From NCBI RefSeq assembly GCF_009729095.1, contig NZ_VTGX01000003.1, forward strand, positions 1 to 64,000: a stretch of 64,000 bases of DNA. The letters run 5' to 3'. Below, piece by piece: positions 35,219-43,023 of this stretch. This DNA is from Mycolicibacterium sp. CBMA 247. Its GTDB lineage: Bacteria; Actinomycetota; Actinomycetes; Mycobacteriales; Mycobacteriaceae. The notes below the pieces were generated by a model. It was not told the origin of the DNA and did not search any database. It was given only the letters and a program-made list of their open reading frames with translations. Position 1 is the first letter of the stretch, and each line of letters starts with the position of its first letter. The translations under genes were made by a program, and so were the position numbers.

Positions 35219-36448
35219 TCAGGTAAGGACGAGCGCGGGCACGTCGGGCTTGTAGACCTTCTTGTTCGCCACCTTGAACAGGTCGACCAGGTTGCCGCCC
35301 ATCACCTTTCGGACACCTTCGTCATCCAGGCCGTGTGCCTGCAGATCGTCGACCAGGTTGATCGGATCGGCCAGGCCCTCGGGGTGCGGCCAGTCGGACC
35401 CGAAGATGATGCGGTCGATGCCGCACAGGTCGGCCATCTTCTTGAAGTCGTCCTCCCAGAACGGGGCGACGTACACGGCGCGCTTGAACGCCTCGATCGG
35501 ATCCTCGGGGAATTCCTGCGGCATCTTCGAGTAGACATCCTTGAATTGGTGGAACAGGTACGGCACCCACGAGGCACCGTTCTCCACCGACAGGATGCGT
35601 AGGTCCGGGTTGCGGGTCAGGGCACCGTGGCAGACAAGTGCGGCCATGGTGTCTTCGATCGGCCGCTTACCCATGGCGACCATCCGGAACGACGTCGGCT
35701 TGAACGGCAGGAATTCTTCGGCCGGCTCCCAGTCATTGAGGTACTGCGCGTAACCGCTGTCGGAGGCGTGCATGCACACCGGGATGCCGGCCTTGACGCA
35801 CGCATCCCAGAACGGATCGAACTCGGGGAATCCCAGCGAGCGGGTACCGCGGTAGCCGGGCACGGGCGCCGGGCGGACCAGGACGGTCTTCGCGCCGCGC
35901 TCCAGACACCACTCGAGTTCCTCGAGAGCGCGGTCGACGACGCCGAGATTGATGACCGGCGTGGAGAAGATGCGGTCGGAGTAGTTGAACTGCCAGGTCT
36001 CGTACATCCACTCGTTGAGCGCGTGGATGATGTCGAGGATCAGGTCCGGATCGTCCTTCAGGCGTTCCTCGACCAGGCTGGCCAGCGTCGGAAACATGAG
36101 CGTGTAGTCCAGACCGAGGCTGTCCAGAACCTCAAGGCGCGCTTCGGGATTGCGGAACGCGGGGATGGCCTTCATCGGCTTGCCCAACACCTCGCGGTAG
36201 CTCTTGCCGCCGCTGCCGTGGCGGAAGTACTCCTCCTGGGCGCCGGGGCGGGCGACCACCTCGAACGTCGGGTTCGGGATGTAGTCGCTGATGTGGTTGC
36301 GCACCACGATTTTGGTCCGGCCGTGCACATCGATGTAGTCGATGACGCCCTTGCGGCTGTCCGGCAGGAACTTGGTGAGCGCTTCCTTGGGCTCATAGAA
36401 GTGGTTGTCGGCGTCGAACACCGGATAGGGAAGCTCGCGTGACGGCAT
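35219..36448 (-). CDS. Amidohydrolase-2 family metal-dependent hydrolase
   Basis: 409 residues from the ATG at 36448 (CAGGAGG SD). TIM-barrel amidohydrolase with VFDADNHFYEP at the N-terminus (DxDxHxxE pattern), a His in VCMHASDSG near residue 230, and the metal Asp in IIFGSDWPHPEGL near 360. Relatives include ACMSD-like decarboxylases and hydrolases of lipid or aromatic breakdown. Its place before two FadE genes suggests a step in the same catabolic route; substrate unknown. A 15-bp palindrome lies 34 bp before the start. Confidence 0.87.
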   Translation of the reverse strand: MPSRELPYPVFDADNHFYEPKEALTKFLPDSRKGVIDYIDVHGRTKIVVRNHISDYIPNPTFEVVARPGAQEEYFRHGSGGKSYREVLGKPMKAIPAFRNPEARLEVLDSLGLDYTLMFPTLASLVEERLKDDPDLILDIIHALNEWMYETWQFNYSDRIFSTPVINLGVVDRALEELEWCLERGAKTVLVRPAPVPGYRGTRSLGFPEFDPFWDACVKAGIPVCMHASDSGYAQYLNDWEPAEEFLPFKPTSFRMVAMGKRPIEDTMAALVCHGALTRNPDLRILSVENGASWVPYLFHQFKDVYSKMPQEFPEDPIEAFKRAVYVAPFWEDDFKKMADLCGIDRIIFGSDWPHPEGLADPINLVDDLQAHGLDDEGVRKVMGGNLVDLFKVANKKVYKPDVPALVLT

Positions 36449-36482
36449 GTTCGCCTCCTGGAAGAGTCGTGTTTGCGAAACT

Positions 36483-36497
36483 GGTAATGACGTTACC
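36483..36497 (-). promoter_or_regulatory. Palindromic operator before the amidohydrolase gene
   Basis: GGTAATGACGTTACC: arms GGTAA and TTACC round a 5-bp centre. Thirteen of its 15 bases recur at 37231-37245 before the tetR gene, which makes it a good candidate for that regulator's binding site. Confidence 0.6.
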
Positions 36498-36560
36498 ACG
36501 TGATGATCAGCACAGCCGAGCCCATTCGGGCGATCGCTCAATTATTCGGGAAAGCGCTGG

Positions 36561-37199
36561 TCAGGCCGGGGGCTCGGGGGTCAGCAGGCCGCGCGCGCAG
36601 AACTCGTAGATGTGCTCGCCGTCGATCGGTGCGCCATTGAGTTCCACGCCCAGTGAGCGCAGCCGCATCGCGCCCAGCACCGACTGCATGATCAGCGCCG
36701 CGGTGCTCTGGACATCGATGTCGGACCGGAGAGCTCCCGAATCCATTCCGCGACGCAGGATGTCACCGATGAGCTCGTGTAATGGCGCAAGTACCCGAGC
36801 ATATTCACGGGGCAGCGACTCGGCGAGATGGTCGTTGTAGAAGGTCAGGCCACGATTGATGCTGTCCTGGGTGCTCGAGGATGCCGGCGCGGTGATGCGC
36901 TCGATGAGTGACTGCAGCGCCTCGGGTCCCGCCAGCCCTTCGGTGTCCCCGCGCCAGCGCTGCGTCGACTCGGCCATGATTTTGTCGATGAGGGCCAGCA
37001 GTAGCTCGTCCTTGGTGGAAAAATGCTGGTAGAACGACCGCAATGAAGTCTTGGAGCGCTCCACCACCTCCAGCACGGTGAAGTCGGTGCGCCCGGTCTC
37101 GCCCAGGATGGTCAGCGCCGATTTCATGAAACGGCGAGCCCGGTCCGCCTGCGCCTCGGCGCGCGCGCTCTCCGATGGTCGTTGCGCCGGCCTAGCCAT
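36561..37199 (-). CDS. TetR-family regulator
   Basis: 212 residues from the ATG at 37199 (GGAGGTGA nine bases upstream). HTH near residues 35-65 (FTVLEVVERSKTSLRSFYQHFSTKDELLLAL); TetR_C domain with IDVQSTAALIMQSVLGAMRLRSLGVELNG. It lies at the head of the amidohydrolase-fadE-fadE run and is divergent from the LLM monooxygenase. A near-copy of the palindrome found before the amidohydrolase lies 31 bp upstream, so it likely controls itself, the operon behind it and perhaps the divergent one. Confidence 0.88.
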   Translation of the reverse strand: MARPAQRPSESARAEAQADRARRFMKSALTILGETGRTDFTVLEVVERSKTSLRSFYQHFSTKDELLLALIDKIMAESTQRWRGDTEGLAGPEALQSLIERITAPASSSTQDSINRGLTFYNDHLAESLPREYARVLAPLHELIGDILRRGMDSGALRSDIDVQSTAALIMQSVLGAMRLRSLGVELNGAPIDGEHIYEFCARGLLTPEPPA

Positions 37200-37230
37200 T
37201 GCGCCATCACCTCCGTCATGCTGCACTTGC

Positions 37231-37245
37231 GAGAATGACGTTACC
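37231..37245 (-). promoter_or_regulatory. Operator copy between tetR and the LLM monooxygenase gene
   Basis: GAGAATGACGTTACC shares 13 of 15 bases with the site at 36483-36497, keeping the centre and right arm. It sits between divergent genes, 31 bp from the tetR start and 46 bp from the LLM start. Confidence 0.55.
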
Positions 37246-37291
37246 GGTTCTGTAGAAGCATTGGGCGGGTTGTGATTACTGTGTTGCAGCG

Positions 37292-38134
37292 ATGAGCGAG
37301 TGGTTCCTGTTCCTGCCCCAGGTGAGGTTGGATGTCGGCGATATCGTCGCGCGTGCGCGGGTGGCCGAGGCCAGTGGATTCGATGGCATCGCATTCATCG
37401 ATCACCTGGAAGCCCCCGGTGCCACCCACCAAAACATCTGGGAGGCAATGACTGTCGCCACCTGGGTGGCCGCCCGCACCGAACGGCTGCGGATCGGTCA
37501 CCTGGTGCTGTGCGACGCGTTCCGGCATCCGGCGGTGCTGGCCAAGCAGGCCGTCACGCTGTCGGAGGCCAGCGGCGGCCGGTTCGAGCTCGGCCTGGGG
37601 TCGGGTTCGTGGCCGCAGGAGTTCGAGCGGTTCGGCCTCGAGGCTGGCGACGCCGCGGCGCGCGTGCGCAGGCTCGGGGAGAACTTGGTCCGGCTGCACC
37701 AGTACTGGCGTGGCGACGAGGAGTCCGGACGGGCGCAAGTGCCACGACCTTCCCACCCAATTCCGTTGGTGCTGGGCGGAATCGGCAAGCGCATGATGGA
37801 ACTGGTGCGTGCCCATGCCGACTGGTGGAACATCCCTTCGCATCAGCTCGATCGATTACCCGCACTGCTTCCGGCGGCGGGCTCGGCGCGAGTTTCCCTG
37901 CAACAGATGGTGGGTTTCGTGGGTCGCGGCGCTGACCGCGAGGCGGTCACCGAGCGCAGCACCCGGTTGTTCGGACACCTGGGCGACGGGTTGGTGTGCG
38001 GCGACGCCGCCGAACTCACCGACCACTTCGCCGGGCTGACCGCCCAGGGCGTCGAACGCTTCTACGTGTGGTTTGCGGATTTTGCTGCACCACACACCAT
38101 TTCGGAATTCGCCGAGACAGTCATCAACGCGTGA
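37292..38134 (+). CDS. LLM-class (luciferase-like) flavin/F420 oxidoreductase
   Basis: 280 residues, TIM-barrel luciferase-like family. Recognisable blocks: FDGIAFIDHLEAPG, WVAARTERLRIGHLVLCDAFRHPAVLAKQAVTLSEASGGRFELGLGSG near residues 55-105, and PLVLGGIGKRMMELVRAHADWWN near 155-178. In mycobacteria most such proteins use F420, but the cofactor cannot be decided here. It is followed 14 bases later by a thioesterase-like gene and is divergent from tetR. No SD is evident before the ATG. Confidence 0.87.
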   Translation: MSEWFLFLPQVRLDVGDIVARARVAEASGFDGIAFIDHLEAPGATHQNIWEAMTVATWVAARTERLRIGHLVLCDAFRHPAVLAKQAVTLSEASGGRFELGLGSGSWPQEFERFGLEAGDAAARVRRLGENLVRLHQYWRGDEESGRAQVPRPSHPIPLVLGGIGKRMMELVRAHADWWNIPSHQLDRLPALLPAAGSARVSLQQMVGFVGRGADREAVTERSTRLFGHLGDGLVCGDAAELTDHFAGLTAQGVERFYVWFADFAAPHTISEFAETVINA

Positions 38135-38148
38135 GAGAGAGGAACGAC

Positions 38149-39057
38149 ATGACAGCTGAACCTAATGAGGCATCCGTCGATGCAGCGGTCGAACCGGCGC
38201 AGTGGACGCTGCAGATGCTGCTCGACCTTTTCGACGCAGAACCCGCAGGCGAAAACCGCTTCACCGTGCAGACCGGCATCGCCGGCGTTGATGAGCGCCA
38301 GGTGGTGGAAGGGACCCAGATCGTGGGTGCAGCCATCGTCGCAGCGGCGAAACGCTTTCCGGACAAATCCATTCGGTCGGCACACGCGGTGTTCGCCCGG
38401 GCGGTCACGGTGGGCCCGCCGGTGCAGCTCGACATCGATGTGATCAGCGAAGGCCGCTCCACGGCTACCGCGGTGGTCGCCGCCTCACAGAACGGCAAGC
38501 GCTGCATCACCATCACGGTATTCACCGATGTGCCCTCCGGTGACGTGATCCGTCATCACCTGCCGCGGCCCGAGGTCGCCGGCCCGGCGGACTCCCACGT
38601 CTCGCGCATGCCGATGATCGGACGCGAGCTGCGGCTGGTCGATGTCGTCGACGTCAACAGCCCCGACGAGGTCGGCCCGCCGGAGCTGTATGCCTGGCTG
38701 CACTACGACCCGATCCCGGCCCGCGACGACCTGGCCAAGGCGCTGATCGCGTACTTCACCGGGCACCTGGGCATTTCGACCACCATGCGGGCGCATGAGG
38801 GCATCGGCACCGCGCAGGCCCACCTCACCGTTTCGACCGCGCCGATGACCGTCACGGTGAGCTTCCATGAGCCGGTCCGCTGGGACGGCTGGCTCCTCTA
38901 CAGCCACGAGAGCACCCAGGTCGGCGCAGGCATGTCTTATGTGCGCGGCGCGGTGCACACCGAACAGGGCGAACTCATCGCGTCGTTCAGCCAGGATGCG
39001 CTGATCCGCCCGCTGCGCACCACGGACACGAATATCTCGGCCCACTCGCGGCTGTAA
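38149..39057 (+). CDS. Acyl-CoA thioesterase II-like double hotdog protein
   Basis: 302 residues from the ATG at 38149 (GAGGAACG SD). Two hotdog halves are visible: the first with RQVVEGTQIVGAAIVAAAKRFPDKSIRSAHAVFARAVTVGPPVQLDIDVISEGRS, the second with AYFTGHLGISTTMRAHEG and SHESTQVGAGMSYVRGAVHTEQGELIASFSQDALIRP. The C-terminal SQDALIRP resembles the TesB QEGLIR motif. It would hydrolyse acyl-CoA esters; substrate unknown. Co-transcribed with the LLM gene. Confidence 0.85.
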   Translation: MTAEPNEASVDAAVEPAQWTLQMLLDLFDAEPAGENRFTVQTGIAGVDERQVVEGTQIVGAAIVAAAKRFPDKSIRSAHAVFARAVTVGPPVQLDIDVISEGRSTATAVVAASQNGKRCITITVFTDVPSGDVIRHHLPRPEVAGPADSHVSRMPMIGRELRLVDVVDVNSPDEVGPPELYAWLHYDPIPARDDLAKALIAYFTGHLGISTTMRAHEGIGTAQAHLTVSTAPMTVTVSFHEPVRWDGWLLYSHESTQVGAGMSYVRGAVHTEQGELIASFSQDALIRPLRTTDTNISAHSRL

Positions 39058-39071
39058 GCCGGCGCCGCCGC

Positions 39072-39899
39072 TCAGATCTTCAGATACCCCTTTTCTGCCG
39101 GGATCTGGGCGGCGGTGACCAATGACGACGCATCGCTGGCCAGCCACACGACGATGTCGGAGATGTCGTTCGGTGCGATGAGCGAATCCGTCGGCAGGGC
39201 ACCGGGGGAGAAGCTGTGGATGTAGGTCGGATGGTCTTGCAACACCTTGTACATCGACACGTCGTTGCCCATGGGGGTGTCGGTGCCGTACGGGTGGACC
39301 GAGTTCACCCGGATGCCGAACTCGCCCAACTCGACGGCGAGTGAATTGGTGAGTCCGACGACGCCGAACTTGCTGGCGCAGTAATGCGCACAGCCGGGTA
39401 CGGCCTTGATTCCGGCGGCGGAACTGATGGCGATGATCGAACCACCGTTGCCTGCTTCGATCATCGGCGGCACCGCCGCCTGCACGGTGTGGAACAGGCC
39501 GGTGAGATTGATGTCGATGATGTCCTGCCACTGTTGGGCCGGAATCTCCCACAGCCGGCCCCAGTTGAGCACGCCGGCATTGGCCACGACGATGTCGAGG
39601 CGGCCGAACTGCTCGACGGCATCGGCCACCACCTGCCGCTGCCCGTCGGCATCCCGGACATCGACATGCCGGGCCAGGATCTTGCGCCCCTCGCCCTCGA
39701 CCAGCGCCACGGTCTCGGCCAAGTCCTCCGGGGTGGCCGCGGCATAGCCGTTGTGCTCGGCGACCGGTGCGCAGGCGTCGATCGCGACCACGTCGGCGCC
39801 GGCGCGGGCAAGTCGCACACAGTGCGAGCGGCCCTGCCCGCGGGCGGCGCCCGTCACGTAGGCAACACGCCCGGCCAAGGGCAATTCAGATGTACTCAC
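39072..39899 (-). CDS. SDR oxidoreductase, mycofactocin-coupled type
   Basis: 275 residues from the GTG at 39899, overlapping the upstream stop (GTGA). Cofactor motif TGAARGQGRSHCVRLARAGADVVAIDAC, NAG at VVANAGVLNW, and catalytic Ser-Tyr-Lys in ISSAAGIKAVPGCAHYCASKFGVVGL. The GQGRSH motif and the extra loop after the second strand (VAEHNGYAAATPEDLAETV) are the marks of the mycofactocin-associated SDR family, which hold NAD tightly and hand electrons to mycofactocin. It oxidises an alcohol or reduces a ketone, possibly the partner step of the adjacent BVMO-like enzyme. Confidence 0.88.
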   Translation of the reverse strand: MSTSELPLAGRVAYVTGAARGQGRSHCVRLARAGADVVAIDACAPVAEHNGYAAATPEDLAETVALVEGEGRKILARHVDVRDADGQRQVVADAVEQFGRLDIVVANAGVLNWGRLWEIPAQQWQDIIDINLTGLFHTVQAAVPPMIEAGNGGSIIAISSAAGIKAVPGCAHYCASKFGVVGLTNSLAVELGEFGIRVNSVHPYGTDTPMGNDVSMYKVLQDHPTYIHSFSPGALPTDSLIAPNDISDIVVWLASDASSLVTAAQIPAEKGYLKI

Positions 39900-41473
39900 G
39901 CGGAGATCTCCTTCAGTTGTGCGGGCGTATGCCCGGCTGAATATGTGGCAGTCCTCGAAAACTGGTAGTCGGAGAGCCGGGAGCGTTGCGCGAACCGGCG
40001 CGACCCGGTGATGGTCTGTGGTCGGTAGTAGACGGTGTCGGTCTGTGAATTCACGAAGTAGGTGCTCAGTCCGGCGCACGCGGTGTAATACAGGTGCGCG
40101 ACGCGGCCGCGCTGCCGCATCAGGTCGTTCCATGCGTTGAACGCATCGTTGCCGACCTCGACCACACCGGCGCCGCGCTGGCGCGCCTCGTCGATGATCC
40201 GCACCGCGTGTGCAGCCACGGTCTCCACGTAGTCCGGCCAGGCGAACCCGACGTATCCGAGCGGTCCGACGATCTCCCAGCGGTTGGGGAGCCGTGGATG
40301 AGCAGTACCCGCATAGCTGCGAAGCCCGTGTGCCCGGTAGTACTGGGCAAGGTCGAATCCGTTGGGCCCCAGGATTGTTCCTGGACGGTAGGTTTCGGGA
40401 TCGGTCCACAGCTCGTACCCGGTGGCCACCACGAGCAGGTCGGCCGGGTGCTCGACGCCGTCGGTGGTGCGAATTCCGCTCGCGGTGATCCGCTCGATCG
40501 GCGTCGTGATCAGGTTGGTGTGGGGATTGTTCAGCGCCTGCAGGAATGAGCTGGAGATCACCGGCCGCTTGGCCATGATGCCGTAACGCGGCAACAGCTT
40601 TCGCCGCGTCGCCGGGTCGTCGACCACGGCCCGCAACAGCAATCGGTACAGCAGCCGGGACCAGCCGTCGTAGAGCGGCATGAAGCGGCGCAGCATCTTG
40701 TCGGGCAGCCGGGAGAAGACGTGGACGATGGGGGCCACCATCAAGATGTCCATGGCCAGCCGGCCCGCCGTATTGACCGCAGATAGTACCCCGGGAATCC
40801 GCAGCGCACGGCGCATCAGCGGAGGGATGTCGAAGTCGACCTTCGGCAGAACCCACGCCGGGGTACGTTGGTAGACATCGAGATTGGCCGCCTCCGCGGA
40901 CAACGCGCCGGTGATCTGCACACCGGAGGAGCCGGTGCCGATCACCGCGATGCGCTTGCCCTTGGTGTCGTAGCTGTCGTCCCAGGCGTTGGGCCGCAGG
41001 ATGGCTCCGGTGAAGTCCTCGATGCCCTCGATGTCGACGGTCTTCTTGGCGTTGACGTACCCGCCGACCGAACTGATCACGAAACGTGCGGTCACCGGAG
41101 CCTCGTCGCGGATCTCCAGCCGCCACACACCCTGCTCCTCGTCCCACTGCTGCCGGGTGACCTCGGCGTTGGGGCGCAGGTGCTCGTACAGTCCGAGATC
41201 GGAGGCCGTGTCCTGCAGGTAGCGCTGGATCTCCGGGCCCGGTGCGAACAGCCGGGTCCAGTGCGAATTCGGTGCGAACGACAGCTGGTACCACAGCGTC
41301 GGGATGTCCACTGCCAGCCCGGGGTAGTGATTGTCTCGCCAGGTACCACCGAAGTCGTCGCCGCGTTCGATGATGACGAAGTCGTGGATGCCCTTCTGGC
41401 GCAAAAGATGTGCCGCAGCGATCCCGCCTGGTCCGGCACCGATGATTGCGACTTCGTAGTCGGGGTGGGTCAT
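39896..41473 (-). CDS. BVMO-like flavin monooxygenase with atypical fingerprint
   Basis: 525 residues from the ATG at 41473, overlapping the tetR stop (ATGA). FAD motif IIGAGPGGIAAAHLL at the N-terminus and NADPH motif VIGTGSSGVQI near 185. FGGTWRDNHYPGLAVDIPTLWYQ is class-B monooxygenase-like. The Baeyer-Villiger fingerprint FxGxxxHxxxW(P/D) reads FTGAILRPNAWD near residues 160-171, so the His is replaced by Arg. It may still oxygenate ketones or sulfur compounds, or only oxidise NADPH; the family assignment is firm, the reaction is not. Operon with tetR and SDR. Confidence 0.88.
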   Translation of the reverse strand: MTHPDYEVAIIGAGPGGIAAAHLLRQKGIHDFVIIERGDDFGGTWRDNHYPGLAVDIPTLWYQLSFAPNSHWTRLFAPGPEIQRYLQDTASDLGLYEHLRPNAEVTRQQWDEEQGVWRLEIRDEAPVTARFVISSVGGYVNAKKTVDIEGIEDFTGAILRPNAWDDSYDTKGKRIAVIGTGSSGVQITGALSAEAANLDVYQRTPAWVLPKVDFDIPPLMRRALRIPGVLSAVNTAGRLAMDILMVAPIVHVFSRLPDKMLRRFMPLYDGWSRLLYRLLLRAVVDDPATRRKLLPRYGIMAKRPVISSSFLQALNNPHTNLITTPIERITASGIRTTDGVEHPADLLVVATGYELWTDPETYRPGTILGPNGFDLAQYYRAHGLRSYAGTAHPRLPNRWEIVGPLGYVGFAWPDYVETVAAHAVRIIDEARQRGAGVVEVGNDAFNAWNDLMRQRGRVAHLYYTACAGLSTYFVNSQTDTVYYRPQTITGSRRFAQRSRLSDYQFSRTATYSAGHTPAQLKEISA

Positions 41474-42060
41474 TGCTGCCTTCCGCTCAGGCCGGCCACG
41501 ATGTGGTCGGTCACGAATCGTTTCACCGCACGGGGACTGTCGAGATTCACGCCGATCGGCGGCAGTAGTTCGAAGCTCAGCAGTACCCGCACGATCCATT
41601 CACCGGCCCGTGCCGGCGCGACGCCGGGCCCGACCTCGCCGCGCTGTTGGGCTGCCTGAACGTACGGCTTCCAGAGCTCGATCGATCGGCGCATCAGATC
41701 GTCACCGGTATTGCGCAAAAGCAGCACCACGATGCTCTCGTTGATGCCGCCCGGTGCGATGAAGTCCGACTGCTGTCGGTGCGCACAGATCACCACCGCC
41801 GCCGCGGCGACCTGATCGGCCAGGCTGTCGTAGCGGGAGGCCTCGGCGGCGATGGTTTCGATGAATGCGCAGGCCAGGTGGTCCAGTGCGATTCTGATGG
41901 CGTTGTCGCGACTGCCCAGCGCGTTGTGGACGGTGCCGCGGGAAACCCCGGCGCGCTCGGCCACCGCGGTGAGGCTGAACTGCCGTGGACCCAAAAGTCT
42001 CAGCGTCTCCGTGGTGGCGACGAGCAGGGTGGGGGACACAGTCCGCTCCGGCTCGCGCAT
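41470..42060 (-). CDS. TetR-family regulator of the BVMO-SDR operon
   Basis: 196 residues from ATG 42060. The HTH is close to the N-terminus (FSLTAVAERAGVSRGTVHNALGSRDNAIRIAL, near 28-60). An alternative start is GTG 42039, which has GGAG six bases upstream; the ATG itself has no SD because a long perfect palindrome ends one base away. The protein probably represses its own operon with BVMO and SDR, whose genes follow with 4-nt overlaps. Confidence 0.87.
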   Translation of the reverse strand: MREPERTVSPTLLVATTETLRLLGPRQFSLTAVAERAGVSRGTVHNALGSRDNAIRIALDHLACAFIETIAAEASRYDSLADQVAAAAVVICAHRQQSDFIAPGGINESIVVLLLRNTGDDLMRRSIELWKPYVQAAQQRGEVGPGVAPARAGEWIVRVLLSFELLPPIGVNLDSPRAVKRFVTDHIVAGLSGRQQ

Positions 42061-42087
42061 TTGAACACATTAGCGAGATGTGTTCAA
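42061..42087 (-). promoter_or_regulatory. Perfect palindrome abutting the tetR start
   Basis: Arms TTGAACACAT (42061-42070) and ATGTGTTCAA (42078-42087) with a 7-bp centre. The repeat touches the ATG at 42060, so bound repressor would block transcription at the start point; in RNA it would also be a hairpin next to the start codon. Confidence 0.7.
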
Positions 42088-42136
42088 TGTGGTCAATGGT
42101 CGCGCAGCGCGCGGTGGCCAGATCGGCGGTGGCCGG

Positions 42137-42275
42137 TCAACTCCAGCCCTGCTTGCGCGCATCGCGAACGTGGATCGCCTCCAGTCGTTCCTGGAGGCGC
42201 TGCAATGCACGCACCGCGGGTAAGCCCAGCTCGGGGGCGCTTAGCCGGATCTCTTGCCGGTTTGGGTGCGGGACG
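42137..42275 (-). pseudogene. Possible remnant of a helix-turn-helix protein gene
   Basis: In the gap between two tetR genes, one minus-strand frame reads like a helical bacterial protein (LSAPELGLPAVRALQRLQERLEAI, then HVRDARKQGWS and a stop). The end resembles the part just before an HTH of actinobacterial proteins with AxxxGWSWxxIA. It has no start codon and stops where the HTH would begin. This is pattern recognition only. Confidence 0.25.
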
Positions 42276-42278
42276 CCG

Positions 42279-42944
42279 TCATTCGGGTATCCGCAGGCCG
42301 TTGACCCAGAGCTTGGTGCAGGCGGCGACGATGTCTTCGATATCGCGGCGTCCTTCGCCCAGCGCGAAGCACTCGAAGGCCAGGCGGCTGACCATGAGCG
42401 ACAAACCGCGCGCCGTCAGATCGGGGTCGAGGCTCGGATCTGCAAGGCCCCGGTCCTGTAACTCCTTGACCCGACGAGTATTGCGCTCACCGAACACGCG
42501 GGAACTTCGGGCGCGCAGTTTCTCGAACTCTGGGTCGATCATCGCGACTTGATGCATGAGTTTCATGAGCTTGGCGTTGCGCTTATAGGCAACCAAGTAG
42601 GCGCGATTGCTCGCCTCGATGATGGCGGCCGGTCCCTCCTCGTCGGGCACATGCGGCATCCCGGGGTGGAGCATGTCACGGCGTGCGGCCTCGATGACCG
42701 CGGCGAAGATCTGTTCCTTGTTCTCGAAGTGGAAGTAGAACGTTCCGATCGCGAAGCCGGCTTCAGCGCTGATGTCGCTGAGCCGGGCATCGAGGTATCC
42801 ATCGCGTTCGAATACCTTCCGAGCCGCCTTCACGAGGGCATCTCGCGTGCGCAGGCCGCGCGTGGTGGTCGGCAACTCCTTGGTCGGGCCGGTGCCGACC
42901 AGTGATCCGATCGTTTCGATCGGGTCTTCGTTGGGAGGGCTCAT
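42279..42944 (-). CDS. TetR-family regulator
   Basis: 221 residues. The first 30 are polar; the HTH is near 45-80 (ARLSDISAEAGFAIGTFYFHFENKEQIFAAVIEAA). The ligand domain contains ALMVSRLAFECFALG-type helices, common in lipid-metabolism TetRs. It is divergent from nothing and lies 79 bp after the convergent-free stop of the following acyl-CoA dehydrogenase gene, on the same strand. It probably controls acyl-CoA genes nearby, but no palindrome was seen directly upstream. Confidence 0.86.
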   Translation of the reverse strand: MSPPNEDPIETIGSLVGTGPTKELPTTTRGLRTRDALVKAARKVFERDGYLDARLSDISAEAGFAIGTFYFHFENKEQIFAAVIEAARRDMLHPGMPHVPDEEGPAAIIEASNRAYLVAYKRNAKLMKLMHQVAMIDPEFEKLRARSSRVFGERNTRRVKELQDRGLADPSLDPDLTARGLSLMVSRLAFECFALGEGRRDIEDIVAACTKLWVNGLRIPE

Positions 42945-43023
42945 CGCGTATCCGTTGTCGAGTTCAGGTCCATGTTGCCATCTTCACATCCAGTTTGACC
43001 AGGCGTCCGATCCCTTGCCGGGG

